A DNA stretch of 64,000 nt from the NCBI RefSeq assembly GCF_023716665.1, contig NZ_CP071859.1, positions 1,736,001-1,800,000 on the forward strand. Reading direction: 5' to 3'. The notes under the pieces are model-generated. The model was not told where the DNA came from. It made no database searches and saw only the letters and a list, made by a program, of their open reading frames with translations. The DNA comes from Vibrio sp. SCSIO 43135. GTDB lineage: Bacteria; Pseudomonadota; Gammaproteobacteria; Enterobacterales; Vibrionaceae. Made by a program: the position numbers and the translations under genes. This document shows positions 26,878 to 36,181 of this stretch, in pieces (position 1 is the stretch's first letter; every line of letters begins with the position of its first letter).

Positions 26878-29262
26878 ATGCTAGATTTCAATGGTATTTG
26901 GACCCTATCTTCCCCTCAACACCCTGAGATATCAGTGCCCATGACGTTTCCAGGCGATCAATACTCTGCCCTAATTACGGCGGATATTATCCCTGATCCG
27001 TATTACGCTTCAAACGAGCAACAGGTTCAATGGGTAGGGTTGTGCGAATGGCGAGCTTCAAAAAGCCTAACCGTCACTGAAAATGATTTGGCCGCTGACA
27101 AACTTATACTCACAGTAAGCAAAGTCGATACATTTGCTACGTTATACATCAATGGCGATATCGCTTTAACTTGCTCAAACGCTTTCCAAATCTATCAAAC
27201 TGATATTCAACCATTGTTAAAACTTGGCAGTAATCAACTCGAGTGGGTATTTCAGCCTACAGCACAAGTAGCGAAAGATCGTGCTAATAAGTTGCCATTC
27301 CCTATTCCTTGGGCAGAGGGAAATAATCAAATTCCATTCATGAATACAGTCAGGAAACCACAGTGCCATACCGGATGGGATTGGGGAGTCTGTCTGCCAG
27401 TATGTGGGATATTTTCCTCAGCTAGCCTGACTCCTATCAAGAGTGTGTATTTCGAACGAGTAGACGTTGACCAGCATTGGACCTCGGACACAAGTGTCAC
27501 TCTCAAGCTGCGTTTACATCACTCCAACGGTGTAAGCCTGCCTTTTCATATCGAGGTTGATGGCAAGCACTACGAGGGTTCAACGCTTGCAGGCTGTAAT
27601 AAGACCGAGTTTGAATGCGTGCTCAATAACCCTAAATTATGGTGGCCAAATGGCTATGGCGAACCACACTTGTATGAGCTGTCGGTACGTGTTGAACAAC
27701 AGATCATCACAAAAGCGCTTGGGCTTCGCCGATTGAGCCTGAGAACGAATGCCGATGCTGTTGGCAGTGAAATGGTGTTCGTCGTTAATGGCAAAACCAT
27801 CTCGTGCAAAGGTGCAAATTGGATCCCAATGGATGCCCTACCGCAGCGCACTCATCCTCATCGTTATGAACAGCTGTTAGGTGCCGCGAAAGATGCCAAC
27901 ATGAACATGATTCGAGTTTGGGGCGGCGGAGATTATGAGCACGATAAGTTCTACCAAACCTGCGACAAGCTAGGCCTGCTTGTCTGGCAAGATCTGATGT
28001 TTGCCTGTGCGCAATACCCGTCGACAACAGAGTTTTTGGACGACGTTAAGCAAGAAGTCACTCAACAAGTCCAGCGCCTTAAACATCACGCTTGTATCGC
28101 GCTATGGTGCGGGGATAACGAAGTCATTGGATCACTAAACTGGTATCCAGAGTCTCGCCAGAATCGAGAAAAATACCTAGTCAACTACGATAGGCTCAAC
28201 CGCTCTTTAGAGCAGTGGTTACATGAACTGGATCCAAGCCGCCGATTTTGGGCCAGTTCGCCTTGCAACGGCGAGCTCGATTTCGGTGATGCATGGCATG
28301 ACGATAAAAAAGGAGACATGCACTTTTGGGATGTATGGCATTCAGGCAAGTCATTCGACGCATATACTGAAGTAACGCCGCGCTTTTGCTCCGAATTCGG
28401 CTATCAATCATGGCCGTCGTTTAGCGAACTGACTAAATTCGTCCCAGAGGAAGACTGGAATATTGGTGCGCCTCATTTTGAAAACCACCAGAAGAATGCA
28501 CGTGGTAATAGCATCATCACCGAAATGTTCACCCGCTATTTTCGATTCCCAAGCGACTTCGAACAAATGTTGTATTTAAGTCAAGTTCAGCAAGCATTAG
28601 CGATAAAAACCGCCGTGGAATCTTGGCGCTCAACTTCTCCCACTTGCCAAGGGATCTTGTACTGGCAGCTTAACGATAACTGGCCAGTCAGTTCATGGTC
28701 GAGTATCGAATACTCTGGCCGCTGGAAGCAACTCCACTATCATGTGAAACGCTTTTTCGAGCCAACTCTGGCGTGTTTTGAGCGCAGCGATATTGCCCTT
28801 ATTTTACGTATTATCAACGACTCACCAGACGTTCAAAAATTATCAGGTAAGGTCCTCCAATTAGATTGGGATGGCAAAGAGTTGAATCAATGGAATATAG
28901 ACTGTACGGCCGAACCCGAAAGCAACCAATCCGTTTGGCAGATTCCTTTCGACTCACCAGCAAGCCAACAAGGTGCATTTTACTATGTCGATAGTACAGA
29001 TTCTCAACACAACTTCTGGCTACCCGATATTCCAAAGAAATTACCTATCAAAAAAGCGAATATAGATGTTAGAGTCGAGGGCAATGAAGTCTACCTTACT
29101 AGCGACAAACCTGCTCTGTTCGTCCATTTAGAGCACCCTGCCATACTGAGGTTTTCTGATTCCAGCTTCTTCTTGCTACCTGGCATCGAGCGAAGGGTCA
29201 CTTATCAAGGAGAGTCAATCGATGCCGAGGGCTTAAAAGTCTACCAGCTCGCAGAAAGGTAA
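26878..29262 (+). CDS. Beta-mannosidase, glycoside hydrolase family 2
   Basis: Enzyme removing terminal beta-mannose from manno-oligosaccharides. The 794 residues show the GH2 order: N-terminal sugar-binding domain (VPGDQY-like MTFPGDQYSALI, GLCEWRASKSL), Ig-like domain (LWWPNGYGEPHLYEL), then a TIM barrel from CKGANWIPMDALPQR. Catalytic residues are Glu415 (WCGDNE, acid/base) and Glu506 (FCSEFGYQSWPS, nucleophile). No signal peptide is seen, so it is probably cytoplasmic. Start ATG has GGAG about nine bases before. The next genes encode two periplasmic binding proteins, but no mannan-specific endo-enzyme or permease is adjacent. A hairpin (CACACCGGA/TCCGGTGTG, 29288-29310) separates it from them. 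Confidence 0.93.
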   Translation: MLDFNGIWTLSSPQHPEISVPMTFPGDQYSALITADIIPDPYYASNEQQVQWVGLCEWRASKSLTVTENDLAADKLILTVSKVDTFATLYINGDIALTCSNAFQIYQTDIQPLLKLGSNQLEWVFQPTAQVAKDRANKLPFPIPWAEGNNQIPFMNTVRKPQCHTGWDWGVCLPVCGIFSSASLTPIKSVYFERVDVDQHWTSDTSVTLKLRLHHSNGVSLPFHIEVDGKHYEGSTLAGCNKTEFECVLNNPKLWWPNGYGEPHLYELSVRVEQQIITKALGLRRLSLRTNADAVGSEMVFVVNGKTISCKGANWIPMDALPQRTHPHRYEQLLGAAKDANMNMIRVWGGGDYEHDKFYQTCDKLGLLVWQDLMFACAQYPSTTEFLDDVKQEVTQQVQRLKHHACIALWCGDNEVIGSLNWYPESRQNREKYLVNYDRLNRSLEQWLHELDPSRRFWASSPCNGELDFGDAWHDDKKGDMHFWDVWHSGKSFDAYTEVTPRFCSEFGYQSWPSFSELTKFVPEEDWNIGAPHFENHQKNARGNSIITEMFTRYFRFPSDFEQMLYLSQVQQALAIKTAVESWRSTSPTCQGILYWQLNDNWPVSSWSSIEYSGRWKQLHYHVKRFFEPTLACFERSDIALILRIINDSPDVQKLSGKVLQLDWDGKELNQWNIDCTAEPESNQSVWQIPFDSPASQQGAFYYVDSTDSQHNFWLPDIPKKLPIKKANIDVRVEGNEVYLTSDKPALFVHLEHPAILRFSDSSFFLLPGIERRVTYQGESIDAEGLKVYQLAER

Positions 29263-29287
29263 AGCCCTAAAATAAACCCAATCTACG

Positions 29288-29310
29288 CACACCGGATTCA
29301 CTCCGGTGTG
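29288..29310. terminator. Hairpin after the beta-mannosidase gene
   Basis: Nine-bp GC-rich stem CACACCGGA / TCCGGTGTG, 5-base loop, no T-run. It may attenuate or end transcription before the binding-protein genes. Confidence 0.4.
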
Positions 29311-29367
29311 TGAGATCTGTACTAAACTCAACGTTAGCTATCCCAAACGAACGTGAGTAGGTGTGCG

Positions 29368-31137
29368 ATGTCAGACGAGCCAAAGGAATTCAGACACTTC
29401 CAAACAGACCATCGCCTTTTTGTGACCTCTTTCCTGCTCAGCCTACCGCTACTATGTTTTTCTCCTCAAGTATTCTCAAATGAGGCCACTCCTGAAGCCG
29501 ATGCGCTGGTTAATCAGTTTGCGGAACATTTTTCTTCATCAACCTTGCCACTCGCGGAACGTGAGCGCGAACTTAAGTGGTTTCAAAACGCTGCACAACC
29601 CTATCAAGGAATTAAGATCACTGTCGTATCAGAAGATATTCCAACCCACAGATACGAATCTTCCGAACTAGCTCGTATGTTCACTCAGTTAACGGGAATC
29701 CAAGTCGTCCACGAAGTTGTCGGTGAAGATGACTTAGTCAAACGACTACAGCTTCACATGCAAACAGGCATCAGTATCTATGATGGCTATATCAATGATA
29801 CCGACTTTATTGGTACACACATTCGCAGCCAAAAAGTCATTCCCATCTCTCAGTTTGTAGATAAACAGTGGAAGCATGTCACCCTTCCGACATTAGATAT
29901 CGACGATTTTATTGGCATTGAATTCGCTAAAGATGCACAAGGCACCGTATATCAATTGCCTGACCAACAGTTCGCCAACCTGTATTGGTATCGCCACGAT
30001 TGGTTCAACCGTCCGGATCTCCAAGCTCAGTTCAAAGAAAAATATGGTTACCCACTAGCAGTACCTCAAAACTGGAAAGCCTACGAAGATATCGCGCATT
30101 TCTTTACACATGACGTCAAAACCATCGATGGAAAGAGGATTTGGGGTCATTTCGATTACGGCAAGTACGAACCTTCTTTGGGTTGGCGGATTTCAGATTC
30201 TTGGCTCAGCTTAGCTGGAGTCAATGATGTCGGCTTACCCAGTGGCCTCCCCGTTGGAGACTGGGGTATAAGGGCGGAAGATTGCATACCAGTAGGTTCT
30301 AGCGTTGCTAGAGGTGGAGCCCTTAATAGCCCTGCTGCTGTATATGCTCTCGAGAAGTATAAGTTTTGGCTAAATGAATACGCGCCACCTGAATCCAAAA
30401 CGCTGACTTTCAGAACTACTGCTGATTTTCTTGCCCAAGGGCAAGTCGCACAGCAAATTTTCTGGTACAGCGCATTTATACCTACATTACTTGGCGAGAA
30501 TTCTAAAGTGGTGGATGAAAACGGAGAGCCGGTATGGCGACTTGCCCCATCGCCACGTGGAAAATACTGGCAACCAGGAATGAAATCAGGTTATCAAGAC
30601 GCCGGCTCATGGACCTTCCTCCACTCTACGCCAGAAAAGCAACGTGAAGCCGCGTGGCTTTATGCTCAGTTTACCGTTTCGAAGACGGTGAGCTTCGACA
30701 AGTTGTTAAATGGCTTCACGCCCATTCGCCATTCCGATATCCAGTCAGAAGCCTTTAGCCAGCTTAAACCCCAGCTAGGTGGTTTAGTCGAGTTCTACCA
30801 AAGTCACGCCAAACACGTCTGGACGCCATCGGGGGTCAACATCCCTGACTATTCGGTGATGGCAGCAATGTGGTGGCAACACATCGGAGACTACCTCTAC
30901 ACAGATATCAGCGCTCGCCAGACCCTCGACCAACTGTCAGGGAAATTCGATCAACACTTAGCTGCCCTTTCAACCGATAACTCACTGCGTTGTCGGCCTC
31001 AACTCAATAAAGAAAAGCCTGAAGATTATTGGTTAGCCCAGCCGGGATCTCCTTGGGCTGAATTAACCGATAAAGCCCAAGGGGCAACTCTCCCACTTTC
31101 CGAGGTTTATGCAGTATGGAATACATCAGAAAACTGA
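29368..31137 (+). CDS. Extracellular solute-binding protein, family 1-like (orphan)
   Basis: Periplasmic binding protein of the large sugar-binding type (ABC 'family 1' fold), 589 residues, larger than most. I start at ATG 29368, preceded by AGG at good spacing; a GTG fifteen bases upstream is possible. An unusually long hydrophilic n-region (MSDEPKEFRHFQTDHRLF) precedes the signal helix, which ends about PQVFS. The mature part has typical features: ITVVSEDIPTHRYES, the QLPDQQFANLYWYRHDWF segment and AGSWTFLHSTPEKQREAAWLYAQF. No ABC permease or ATPase is adjacent. It is followed by a second binding protein gene that overlaps its 3' end by 22 bp, implying translational coupling. Ligand probably a carbohydrate; role in transport versus sensing is open. 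Confidence 0.85.
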   Translation: MSDEPKEFRHFQTDHRLFVTSFLLSLPLLCFSPQVFSNEATPEADALVNQFAEHFSSSTLPLAERERELKWFQNAAQPYQGIKITVVSEDIPTHRYESSELARMFTQLTGIQVVHEVVGEDDLVKRLQLHMQTGISIYDGYINDTDFIGTHIRSQKVIPISQFVDKQWKHVTLPTLDIDDFIGIEFAKDAQGTVYQLPDQQFANLYWYRHDWFNRPDLQAQFKEKYGYPLAVPQNWKAYEDIAHFFTHDVKTIDGKRIWGHFDYGKYEPSLGWRISDSWLSLAGVNDVGLPSGLPVGDWGIRAEDCIPVGSSVARGGALNSPAAVYALEKYKFWLNEYAPPESKTLTFRTTADFLAQGQVAQQIFWYSAFIPTLLGENSKVVDENGEPVWRLAPSPRGKYWQPGMKSGYQDAGSWTFLHSTPEKQREAAWLYAQFTVSKTVSFDKLLNGFTPIRHSDIQSEAFSQLKPQLGGLVEFYQSHAKHVWTPSGVNIPDYSVMAAMWWQHIGDYLYTDISARQTLDQLSGKFDQHLAALSTDNSLRCRPQLNKEKPEDYWLAQPGSPWAELTDKAQGATLPLSEVYAVWNTSEN

Positions 31138-31817
31138 TCGGGGTTTTCGTTCTATTCCACTCTTTTGCCTACGCCGAAAACATTCGGCTGATTACGTTTT
31201 ATTCTCCGCCATTGGTTAATGAAGAAACCAACCCAAATGTCGGCGATACCTATGACACTGTCACTTTGATGTTTCAACGTGCTAGCGTGAACTTTGTTAT
31301 TGGCCACTCTCCTGAACCACGAGCCATGAAATCAGCTCGCCTGCTCAGCAATGTGTGCTCCTTTCCAGTTGCACGCTCTCAATTGGTTGAAGCCGATTTC
31401 AACTGGGTTGGCCCCATCGCAATTAGCCAATATGCCCTCTATCAAAAGCGAAACAACGCCCCGCAACTATTTTCTCTGCAAGATGCAGCTCCGTACAAAA
31501 TTGTGGCTTACGAAGGCTACGCGATCTCTCAACAACTTAAAGAACAAGGCTTCAACATAATGATGACGAAGGAAATCGCTGATGGACTTAAGATGCTCCG
31601 ACGAGATGGCGTTGACTTATGGCTGTCGGATACTCGTTCAGCCATCGCACTCTCAGATGAGTTAGGCATCGAGCTCGCTAATCAGCCATTTATTTTTCTT
31701 ACAGACATAAAATACTTGGCATGTAACAAGTCCGTCCCCGCAGCCCAAGTCACCAAGCTTCAACAAATCGTGAACAACATGATTAAGGCTGGCGAAATCA
31801 ATATCTCTTTACGCTGA
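31116..31817 (+). CDS. Small periplasmic substrate-binding protein (family 3-like, orphan)
   Basis: 233 residues with a signal peptide (MEYIRKLIGVFVLFHSFAYA) and the two-lobed fold pattern of amino-acid-type binding proteins (IRLITFYSPPLV at the start, then YKIVAYEGYAISQQLKEQGF and GLKMLRRDGVDLWLSD typical of the second lobe). Such stand-alone proteins often serve as accessory sensors. Its ATG lies inside the preceding gene, overlapping by 22 bp, so the two are made together. A strong terminator follows. No membrane partner is encoded nearby. Confidence 0.8.
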   Translation: MEYIRKLIGVFVLFHSFAYAENIRLITFYSPPLVNEETNPNVGDTYDTVTLMFQRASVNFVIGHSPEPRAMKSARLLSNVCSFPVARSQLVEADFNWVGPIAISQYALYQKRNNAPQLFSLQDAAPYKIVAYEGYAISQQLKEQGFNIMMTKEIADGLKMLRRDGVDLWLSDTRSAIALSDELGIELANQPFIFLTDIKYLACNKSVPAAQVTKLQQIVNNMIKAGEINISLR

Positions 31818-31826
31818 CATCATAAA

Positions 31827-31853
31827 AAAGGCCACGAGCGAGTCGTGGCCTTT
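31827..31853. terminator. Bidirectional terminator between binding-protein and proV genes
   Basis: AAAGGCCACGA / TCGTGGCCTTT stem with 5-base loop; six A precede it, giving T6 for the minus-strand pro operon. Confidence 0.9.
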
Positions 31854-31898
31854 CATTTATACGTATTCGTGAGTGTGTTTAAGAGCCCTAGCCTAGCT

Positions 31899-33110
31899 CT
31901 ACCCGGCCTTTTTTATTTCAGGGTCCGCGGCATGATCAACGAAGATTTCCGCAACGGCACTTCGTTCCAGCTCACCTTTCAGATTACCCTCTTCATCAAC
32001 GACTGGCAGAGAATAGTCACACGCCATCGTTTCTGGGAGTACCGTTTCGATGGCAGCATCAGGCGATATCTCAGGAACGGTTTCGTAAATATCATCGCTA
32101 AAGCCATCCACCGACTTATCCAGTGACGCATCTTGCAGGCTCTCCTGCGTAACAATACCCTGATAACCGTCTTCAGTTACGTGGTAAGCATAATCACCTT
32201 TAAGCTTCTTCATTTGAACGAGCGCTTCGTCTATCGTTTCCGCTGTGATTCGATAAGCTGGTGGCTGCATAACGGTTTCGACCGTCAACGCGCGAGCTCG
32301 ATTCACATCTTTAACAAACGCCTCGACGTATTCATCAGCTGGGTGAAGCAAGATTTCATCTGGAGTACCTTGTTGTACAAGCTCACCGTCTTTTAATATC
32401 GCGATGCGATCGCCCAGTCTCAGCGCTTCATCTAAGTCATGGGTAATAAAGATGATTGTCTTGTGAAGCTTCTGCTGCAACTCAATCAACTGATCTTGCA
32501 TTTCGCTTCGAATCAATGGGTCTAACGCCGAGAAGGCTTCATCCATCAGCAAGATCTCAGCATCAGTACAAAGTGCACGCGCTAAACCAACACGTTGCTG
32601 CTGACCACCTGAAAGCTGGGATGGATACTGCTCACCGTAGCCATTGAGCCCTACTGTCTCTAGCCACTGGTTTGCCTTACTTAAACGGTCTTGCTTCGAT
32701 AGCCCTTGAACTTCTAATCCATAAGCCACATTGTCGATAACATTACGATGCGGCATCAAACCGAAGCGCTGGAACACCATCGACATTTTGTGGCGCCTGA
32801 ACTCTTCCAGCTCTTTGACACCAAACTTCATCACATCGGTACCTTCGACCAAGATCTGCCCCTGAGTTGGGTCTATCAAACGGTTAAAGTGACGAATCAA
32901 GGTCGATTTACCAGAACCAGAGAGCCCCATAACAACAAAGATTTCGCCCTTATTGATGCTTAGATTGATATCCTTGAGGCCAACAGTATGTCCAGTTTCA
33001 GCAAGGATTTGATCTTTGCTGTCGCCAGCTTGGACACGATCAATCACCGACTTAGGTTTGTCACCAAACACTTTGTATAAGCCACGGATTTCAATAAGTG
33101 GTTTAGTCAT
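31899..33110 (-). CDS. proV: Glycine betaine/L-proline ABC transporter, ATP-binding protein
   Basis: ATPase of the osmoprotectant importer. 403 residues, close to E. coli ProV (400). Walker A GLSGSGKST (~residue 64), signature LSGGQQQRVGLARAL, Walker B ILLMDEAFSALDP and the H-loop ITHD are all present. The C-terminal ~130 residues form a CBS pair (TVETVMQPPAYRITAETIDEAL... and PVVDEEGNLKGEL) that in relatives senses ionic strength. Translation starts inside the last codons of proW (8-bp overlap). It is the last gene in proX-proW-proV. Confidence 0.97.
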   Translation of the reverse strand: MTKPLIEIRGLYKVFGDKPKSVIDRVQAGDSKDQILAETGHTVGLKDINLSINKGEIFVVMGLSGSGKSTLIRHFNRLIDPTQGQILVEGTDVMKFGVKELEEFRRHKMSMVFQRFGLMPHRNVIDNVAYGLEVQGLSKQDRLSKANQWLETVGLNGYGEQYPSQLSGGQQQRVGLARALCTDAEILLMDEAFSALDPLIRSEMQDQLIELQQKLHKTIIFITHDLDEALRLGDRIAILKDGELVQQGTPDEILLHPADEYVEAFVKDVNRARALTVETVMQPPAYRITAETIDEALVQMKKLKGDYAYHVTEDGYQGIVTQESLQDASLDKSVDGFSDDIYETVPEISPDAAIETVLPETMACDYSLPVVDEEGNLKGELERSAVAEIFVDHAADPEIKKAG

Positions 33111-34002
33111 GCTTGATATCTCCTAGGTGTGCCTGAGTACGCTTTGCATAAGCTTGAGAAGCTCGGTCGAACAAAATCGCAAGCGCTACGATGGCGAAGC
33201 CATTCAGTAGTCCCAAGGTAAAATATTGATTGGTAATAGATTTGAGCACCGGTTGACCAAGGCCTTTTACCCCGATCATAGACGCAATCACGACCATGGA
33301 CAGCGCCATCATGATGGTTTGGTTGATACCCGCCATGATCGTTGGCATCGCAAGTGGCAGTTGCACGCCGAGCAATCGCTGGCGCGTACTTGCACCAAAT
33401 GCCGTCGCTGCTTCAAGCACCTCTTTGTCCACTAGTCGAATACCCAAGTTGGTTAATCGAATCACTGGTGGGATGGCATAAATAACCACCGCAATTAATC
33501 CAGGGATCTTACCAATACCTAGCAGCATCACCACTGGTATCAAGTAAACAAAAGCAGGCATGGTCTGCATGACATCAAGCAAAGGGGTCACCACAGATTG
33601 AACGCGGTTTGACCTTGCCATCGCTATACCGATCGGAATACCCAAACATATCGACAACATGGTACACACAGTGATGATACTGAGCGTTCTCATGGTGTCT
33701 TCCCACATGCCAAAATAGCCAATCAGCAACAGAGATACTAAGCACCCTACCGCCAACTTCCAAGAACGGCTCGCGACATAAACCAAACCGGTACAGATAG
33801 CCAGAACCAGCCACCATGGAGTAGAGATTAAGAGTTTTTCAAACCACACCAAAAATGAAAGTAGTGGGTCAAAGAATGACTCGATCAGATCACCATACTC
33901 TCGAGAAAAGTCTCGGTATGCGCCATCGAGTGTTTTACGGATACTTCTTAGATCAGAACGATCCATTTCGGGGAAGCTGGTCAACCAATTACTGTCAGCC
34001 AT
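33103..34002 (-). CDS. proW: Glycine betaine/L-proline ABC transporter, permease
   Basis: Inner-membrane channel subunit. 299 residues from ATG 34002, which has GGAA upstream; a longer frame begins at 34029. An N-terminal soluble stretch is followed by about six helices; the ABC permease signature EAATAFGASTRQRLLGVQLPLAMPTIMAGINQ lies near residue 205. E. coli ProW is longer at its N-terminus (354). Cotranscribed between proX and proV; two hairpins lie between it and proX. Confidence 0.96.
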   Translation of the reverse strand: MADSNWLTSFPEMDRSDLRSIRKTLDGAYRDFSREYGDLIESFFDPLLSFLVWFEKLLISTPWWLVLAICTGLVYVASRSWKLAVGCLVSLLLIGYFGMWEDTMRTLSIITVCTMLSICLGIPIGIAMARSNRVQSVVTPLLDVMQTMPAFVYLIPVVMLLGIGKIPGLIAVVIYAIPPVIRLTNLGIRLVDKEVLEAATAFGASTRQRLLGVQLPLAMPTIMAGINQTIMMALSMVVIASMIGVKGLGQPVLKSITNQYFTLGLLNGFAIVALAILFDRASQAYAKRTQAHLGDIKHD

Positions 34003-34020
34003 GGGGAATTCCTTTTTAGC

Positions 34021-34079
34021 CCAAGGCAAGACTAACGCCTTGCCTTGGTTTACAACTTAATACGGTGTTCCAACACCGT
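34021..34079 (-). repeat. Two consecutive hairpins between proX and proW
   Basis: Stem 1: CCAAGGCAAG / CTTGCCTTGG (34021-34048). Stem 2: ACGGTGTT / AACACCGT (34062-34079). No T-run follows on the minus strand, so they are more likely to block 3' exonucleases and raise proX mRNA relative to proWV than to terminate. Confidence 0.7.
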
Positions 34080-34123
34080 TACAACTGAGTTCTGCTATAC
34101 CGCAGTTTTAGAGTGGCCTCTAT

Positions 34124-35110
34124 TTATAGTGCACTTTGCACTTTCTTAGCCACATCTTCCGATACCCAACCTTGCCATACCGCTGGGAACTCGCTCAGGA
34201 AGTGGTACATACCTTCTTCACCGTCTGCTTGGTTATCTTCCATCCAAGCAAGTAGTTGGTTCATCTCATCATTAGTGAAACCACGTGTCGTTAGGTAGTC
34301 GTACGCTTGAGGAGAGCGAGAAGCAAATGCTTCCGTTGTCACTGTGTGAACTGGTGATGGTGGGTACATCGTTGCTTTAGGATCAGCACAATCTTCTTGA
34401 GTGGTACAGCCTACAAACTCTTCAAGGTTCACACCGCTGCCGAAATCTACCTTCACCATATCGTACTTACCAAGCACGGCTGTTGGTGCCCAGTAATAAC
34501 CAAACCAAGCTTCTTTGCGCTCGTACGCTTTTGCGATCGAACCTGACAAGCCAGCACTTGAACCAGGGTCAACAATTTCGAAACCGGCACTTTCTAAATC
34601 CAATGCTCTAAATAGATTTCCGGCACTGATTTGGCAGTTCCAACCAGCCGGACAGCTGTAAAACGCTGATGAATCTTTGCTCTCTGGGTGTTCGAAGAGT
34701 TCCGCATGTTTAATGACACCATCGATCTTCGCCATTTCTGGATACTGCTCAACAAGATACTTAGGAACCCAAAATCCCTCTTCGCCACCATTAACAAGTG
34801 ACTTACCTGCATAGCGAAGTCGCTTCTCCGCAACACCTTTATCAAGCGCATCTTTTAGCGCGTTACTCCAAAGTTCAGGGGCGATATCTGGTTGGCCTTT
34901 TTCGATCATTGAAGTGCCTGTTGGCATAGTGTCGCCTGGAACTAGCTCCGCGTCGCAGTCATACCCGTGTTCAAGGATAAAACGGTCAATATTGGCAATC
35001 AGACTTGCTGAACTCCAGTTCATGTCTGCGATGGTTACCGTACCACACTCATCGGCTTGTACCGTTGTAGACGCAGCCATCAAAGCTAAAGCGGCCATTT
35101 TGATCTTCAT
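34124..35110 (-). CDS. proX: Glycine betaine/L-proline ABC transporter, periplasmic binding protein
   Basis: Binding protein delivering betaine or proline to ProW. 328 residues with signal peptide ending TTVQA-DE. OpuAC-family features include MNWSSASLIANIDRFILEHGYDCDAELVPGDTMP and IAPELWSNALKDALDKG, and Trp/Tyr residues able to form the aromatic cage (e.g. FGYYWAPTAVLGKYDMVKV). It heads the operon in the order X-W-V, unlike E. coli proVWX. The 5' region holds a palindrome GTTAGA-AC-TCTAAC also found in variant form upstream of the BCCT gene. GGAAACTCT precedes the ATG. Confidence 0.96.
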   Translation of the reverse strand: MKIKMAALALMAASTTVQADECGTVTIADMNWSSASLIANIDRFILEHGYDCDAELVPGDTMPTGTSMIEKGQPDIAPELWSNALKDALDKGVAEKRLRYAGKSLVNGGEEGFWVPKYLVEQYPEMAKIDGVIKHAELFEHPESKDSSAFYSCPAGWNCQISAGNLFRALDLESAGFEIVDPGSSAGLSGSIAKAYERKEAWFGYYWAPTAVLGKYDMVKVDFGSGVNLEEFVGCTTQEDCADPKATMYPPSPVHTVTTEAFASRSPQAYDYLTTRGFTNDEMNQLLAWMEDNQADGEEGMYHFLSEFPAVWQGWVSEDVAKKVQSAL

Positions 35111-35162
35111 AGAGTTTCCTTCTCTCTTTTAACTATTTTATGCATCATGCGAGCACAATAAT

Positions 35163-35174
35163 TTAGAACTCAAA
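35163..35174. promoter_or_regulatory. Second copy of the proX palindrome-like site
   Basis: TTAGAACTCAAA matches TTAGAACTCTAA at 11 of 12 positions and lies 53 bp upstream of the proX ATG. Confidence 0.45.
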
Positions 35175-35322
35175 CCAAGCAAATTACTGCACCAGTGCGT
35201 AACTTATCACATTATTTAATCAGAATAGACGAAATTATCTTAATTTGTAGATAACAGGCTGATTGTTCGCCTATTTATGTTAACAAATTTAGAGTATTGC
35301 ACACCATATCACGGATTTTATA

Positions 35323-35336
35323 GTTAGAACTCTAAC
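35323..35336. promoter_or_regulatory. Candidate CosR operator upstream of proX
   Basis: Perfect inverted repeat GTTAGA-AC-TCTAAC. Its core TTAGAACTCTAA differs by one base from the core between the BCCT gene and cosR (54091-54102). CosR, a MarR-type repressor of compatible-solute genes in Vibrio, is the obvious candidate, but binding is inferred. Confidence 0.55.
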
Positions 35337-35374
35337 CATTAGTGTTAGTAAGGATTTAAGAGCAGGGAAAACGA

Positions 35375-35400
35375 AAAAGGAGAGCCTAAGCTCTCCTTTT
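35375..35400. terminator. Terminator of the terC gene
   Basis: AAAAGGAGAGC / GCTCTCCTTTT with CTAA loop, T-run on both strands, 19 bp after the stop. Confidence 0.92.
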
Positions 35401-35419
35401 CTTTTGTAACGTTCTATCG

Positions 35420-36181
35420 TTAGGATACTGTTATTGCATCTGAATCAAATGTACGAGTCGATTTGCTCTGAAGCTGCTGCTTTTTCCTTAATTGAATGTG
35501 GCATAGCTCTAGAACCAATCCAAATGCCATCGCGAAATAGACGTAGCCCTTGTTAATATGCAGAGCAAAACCTTCTGCCATTAGCAATCCACCGAGTAGC
35601 ACTAGAAACAATAGCGCTAAGGTTTTGAATCCAGGGTAGTCAGTCACCAAATTATTGATCTTCTCTGCTGTTAAGACCATGACTACAGCAGAAGACAGAA
35701 TCGCGGCAACCATGATTGGAACTTCACTCGTTAAACCCACAGCGGTTATGACTGAGTCCATGGAAAAAACCGCATCCACAGCGACAATCTGCAATAGTAC
35801 AATTGCCATGCCAGACGTCACTTTTGCTGAGTGACTAATTTCAGTGTGATTCAACCACCCCCACAACTCTTTCAAGCTTTTGAGTAGCAAGAATGCACCA
35901 CCAGCGATCATAATCACATCGCGGCCAGTAAACTCGAAAGCACTAAACGAAACAACAGGCGCAGTTAGCGACATTACCCAGGCGATCGAAAAGACTAAGC
36001 CAATACGTGCGGCAACGGCCAAACCAATACCAAGGTTACGGGCAAGCTTTCTCTGATGTTTTGGCAAGCGTTCGCACAACACGGAAATAAACACGACGTT
36101 GTCTACACCGAGTACCACTTCTAACGCAAAGAGTGTGGCGAATATAGCCCAGGTTTCAGGCTGTAAGAATAGTTCTATCAT
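35420..36181 (-). CDS. TerC-family integral membrane protein
   Basis: 253 residues, about seven membrane helices. Hallmarks of the TerC family are LEVVLGVDNVVFISVLCERLP near the start and VLLQIVAVDAVFSMDSVITAVGL in the middle, with paired acidic residues in membrane helices that are thought to handle metal ions. Family members are linked to manganese export or tellurite resistance. Start ATG has GGAG at nine bases. I looked for a yybP-ykoY (Mn) riboswitch upstream and did not recognise one. Monocistronic. Confidence 0.9.
   Translation of the reverse strand: MIELFLQPETWAIFATLFALEVVLGVDNVVFISVLCERLPKHQRKLARNLGIGLAVAARIGLVFSIAWVMSLTAPVVSFSAFEFTGRDVIMIAGGAFLLLKSLKELWGWLNHTEISHSAKVTSGMAIVLLQIVAVDAVFSMDSVITAVGLTSEVPIMVAAILSSAVVMVLTAEKINNLVTDYPGFKTLALLFLVLLGGLLMAEGFALHINKGYVYFAMAFGLVLELCHIQLRKKQQLQSKSTRTFDSDAITVS

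Larger units (their letters stand above)
35111..35374. other. Regulatory region upstream of proX
   Basis: 264 bp, AT-rich, without ORFs. It holds the palindrome at 35323-35336 and a related site at 35163-35174, and must contain the proX promoter(s). I could not fix a single -35/-10 pair. Confidence 0.55.
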
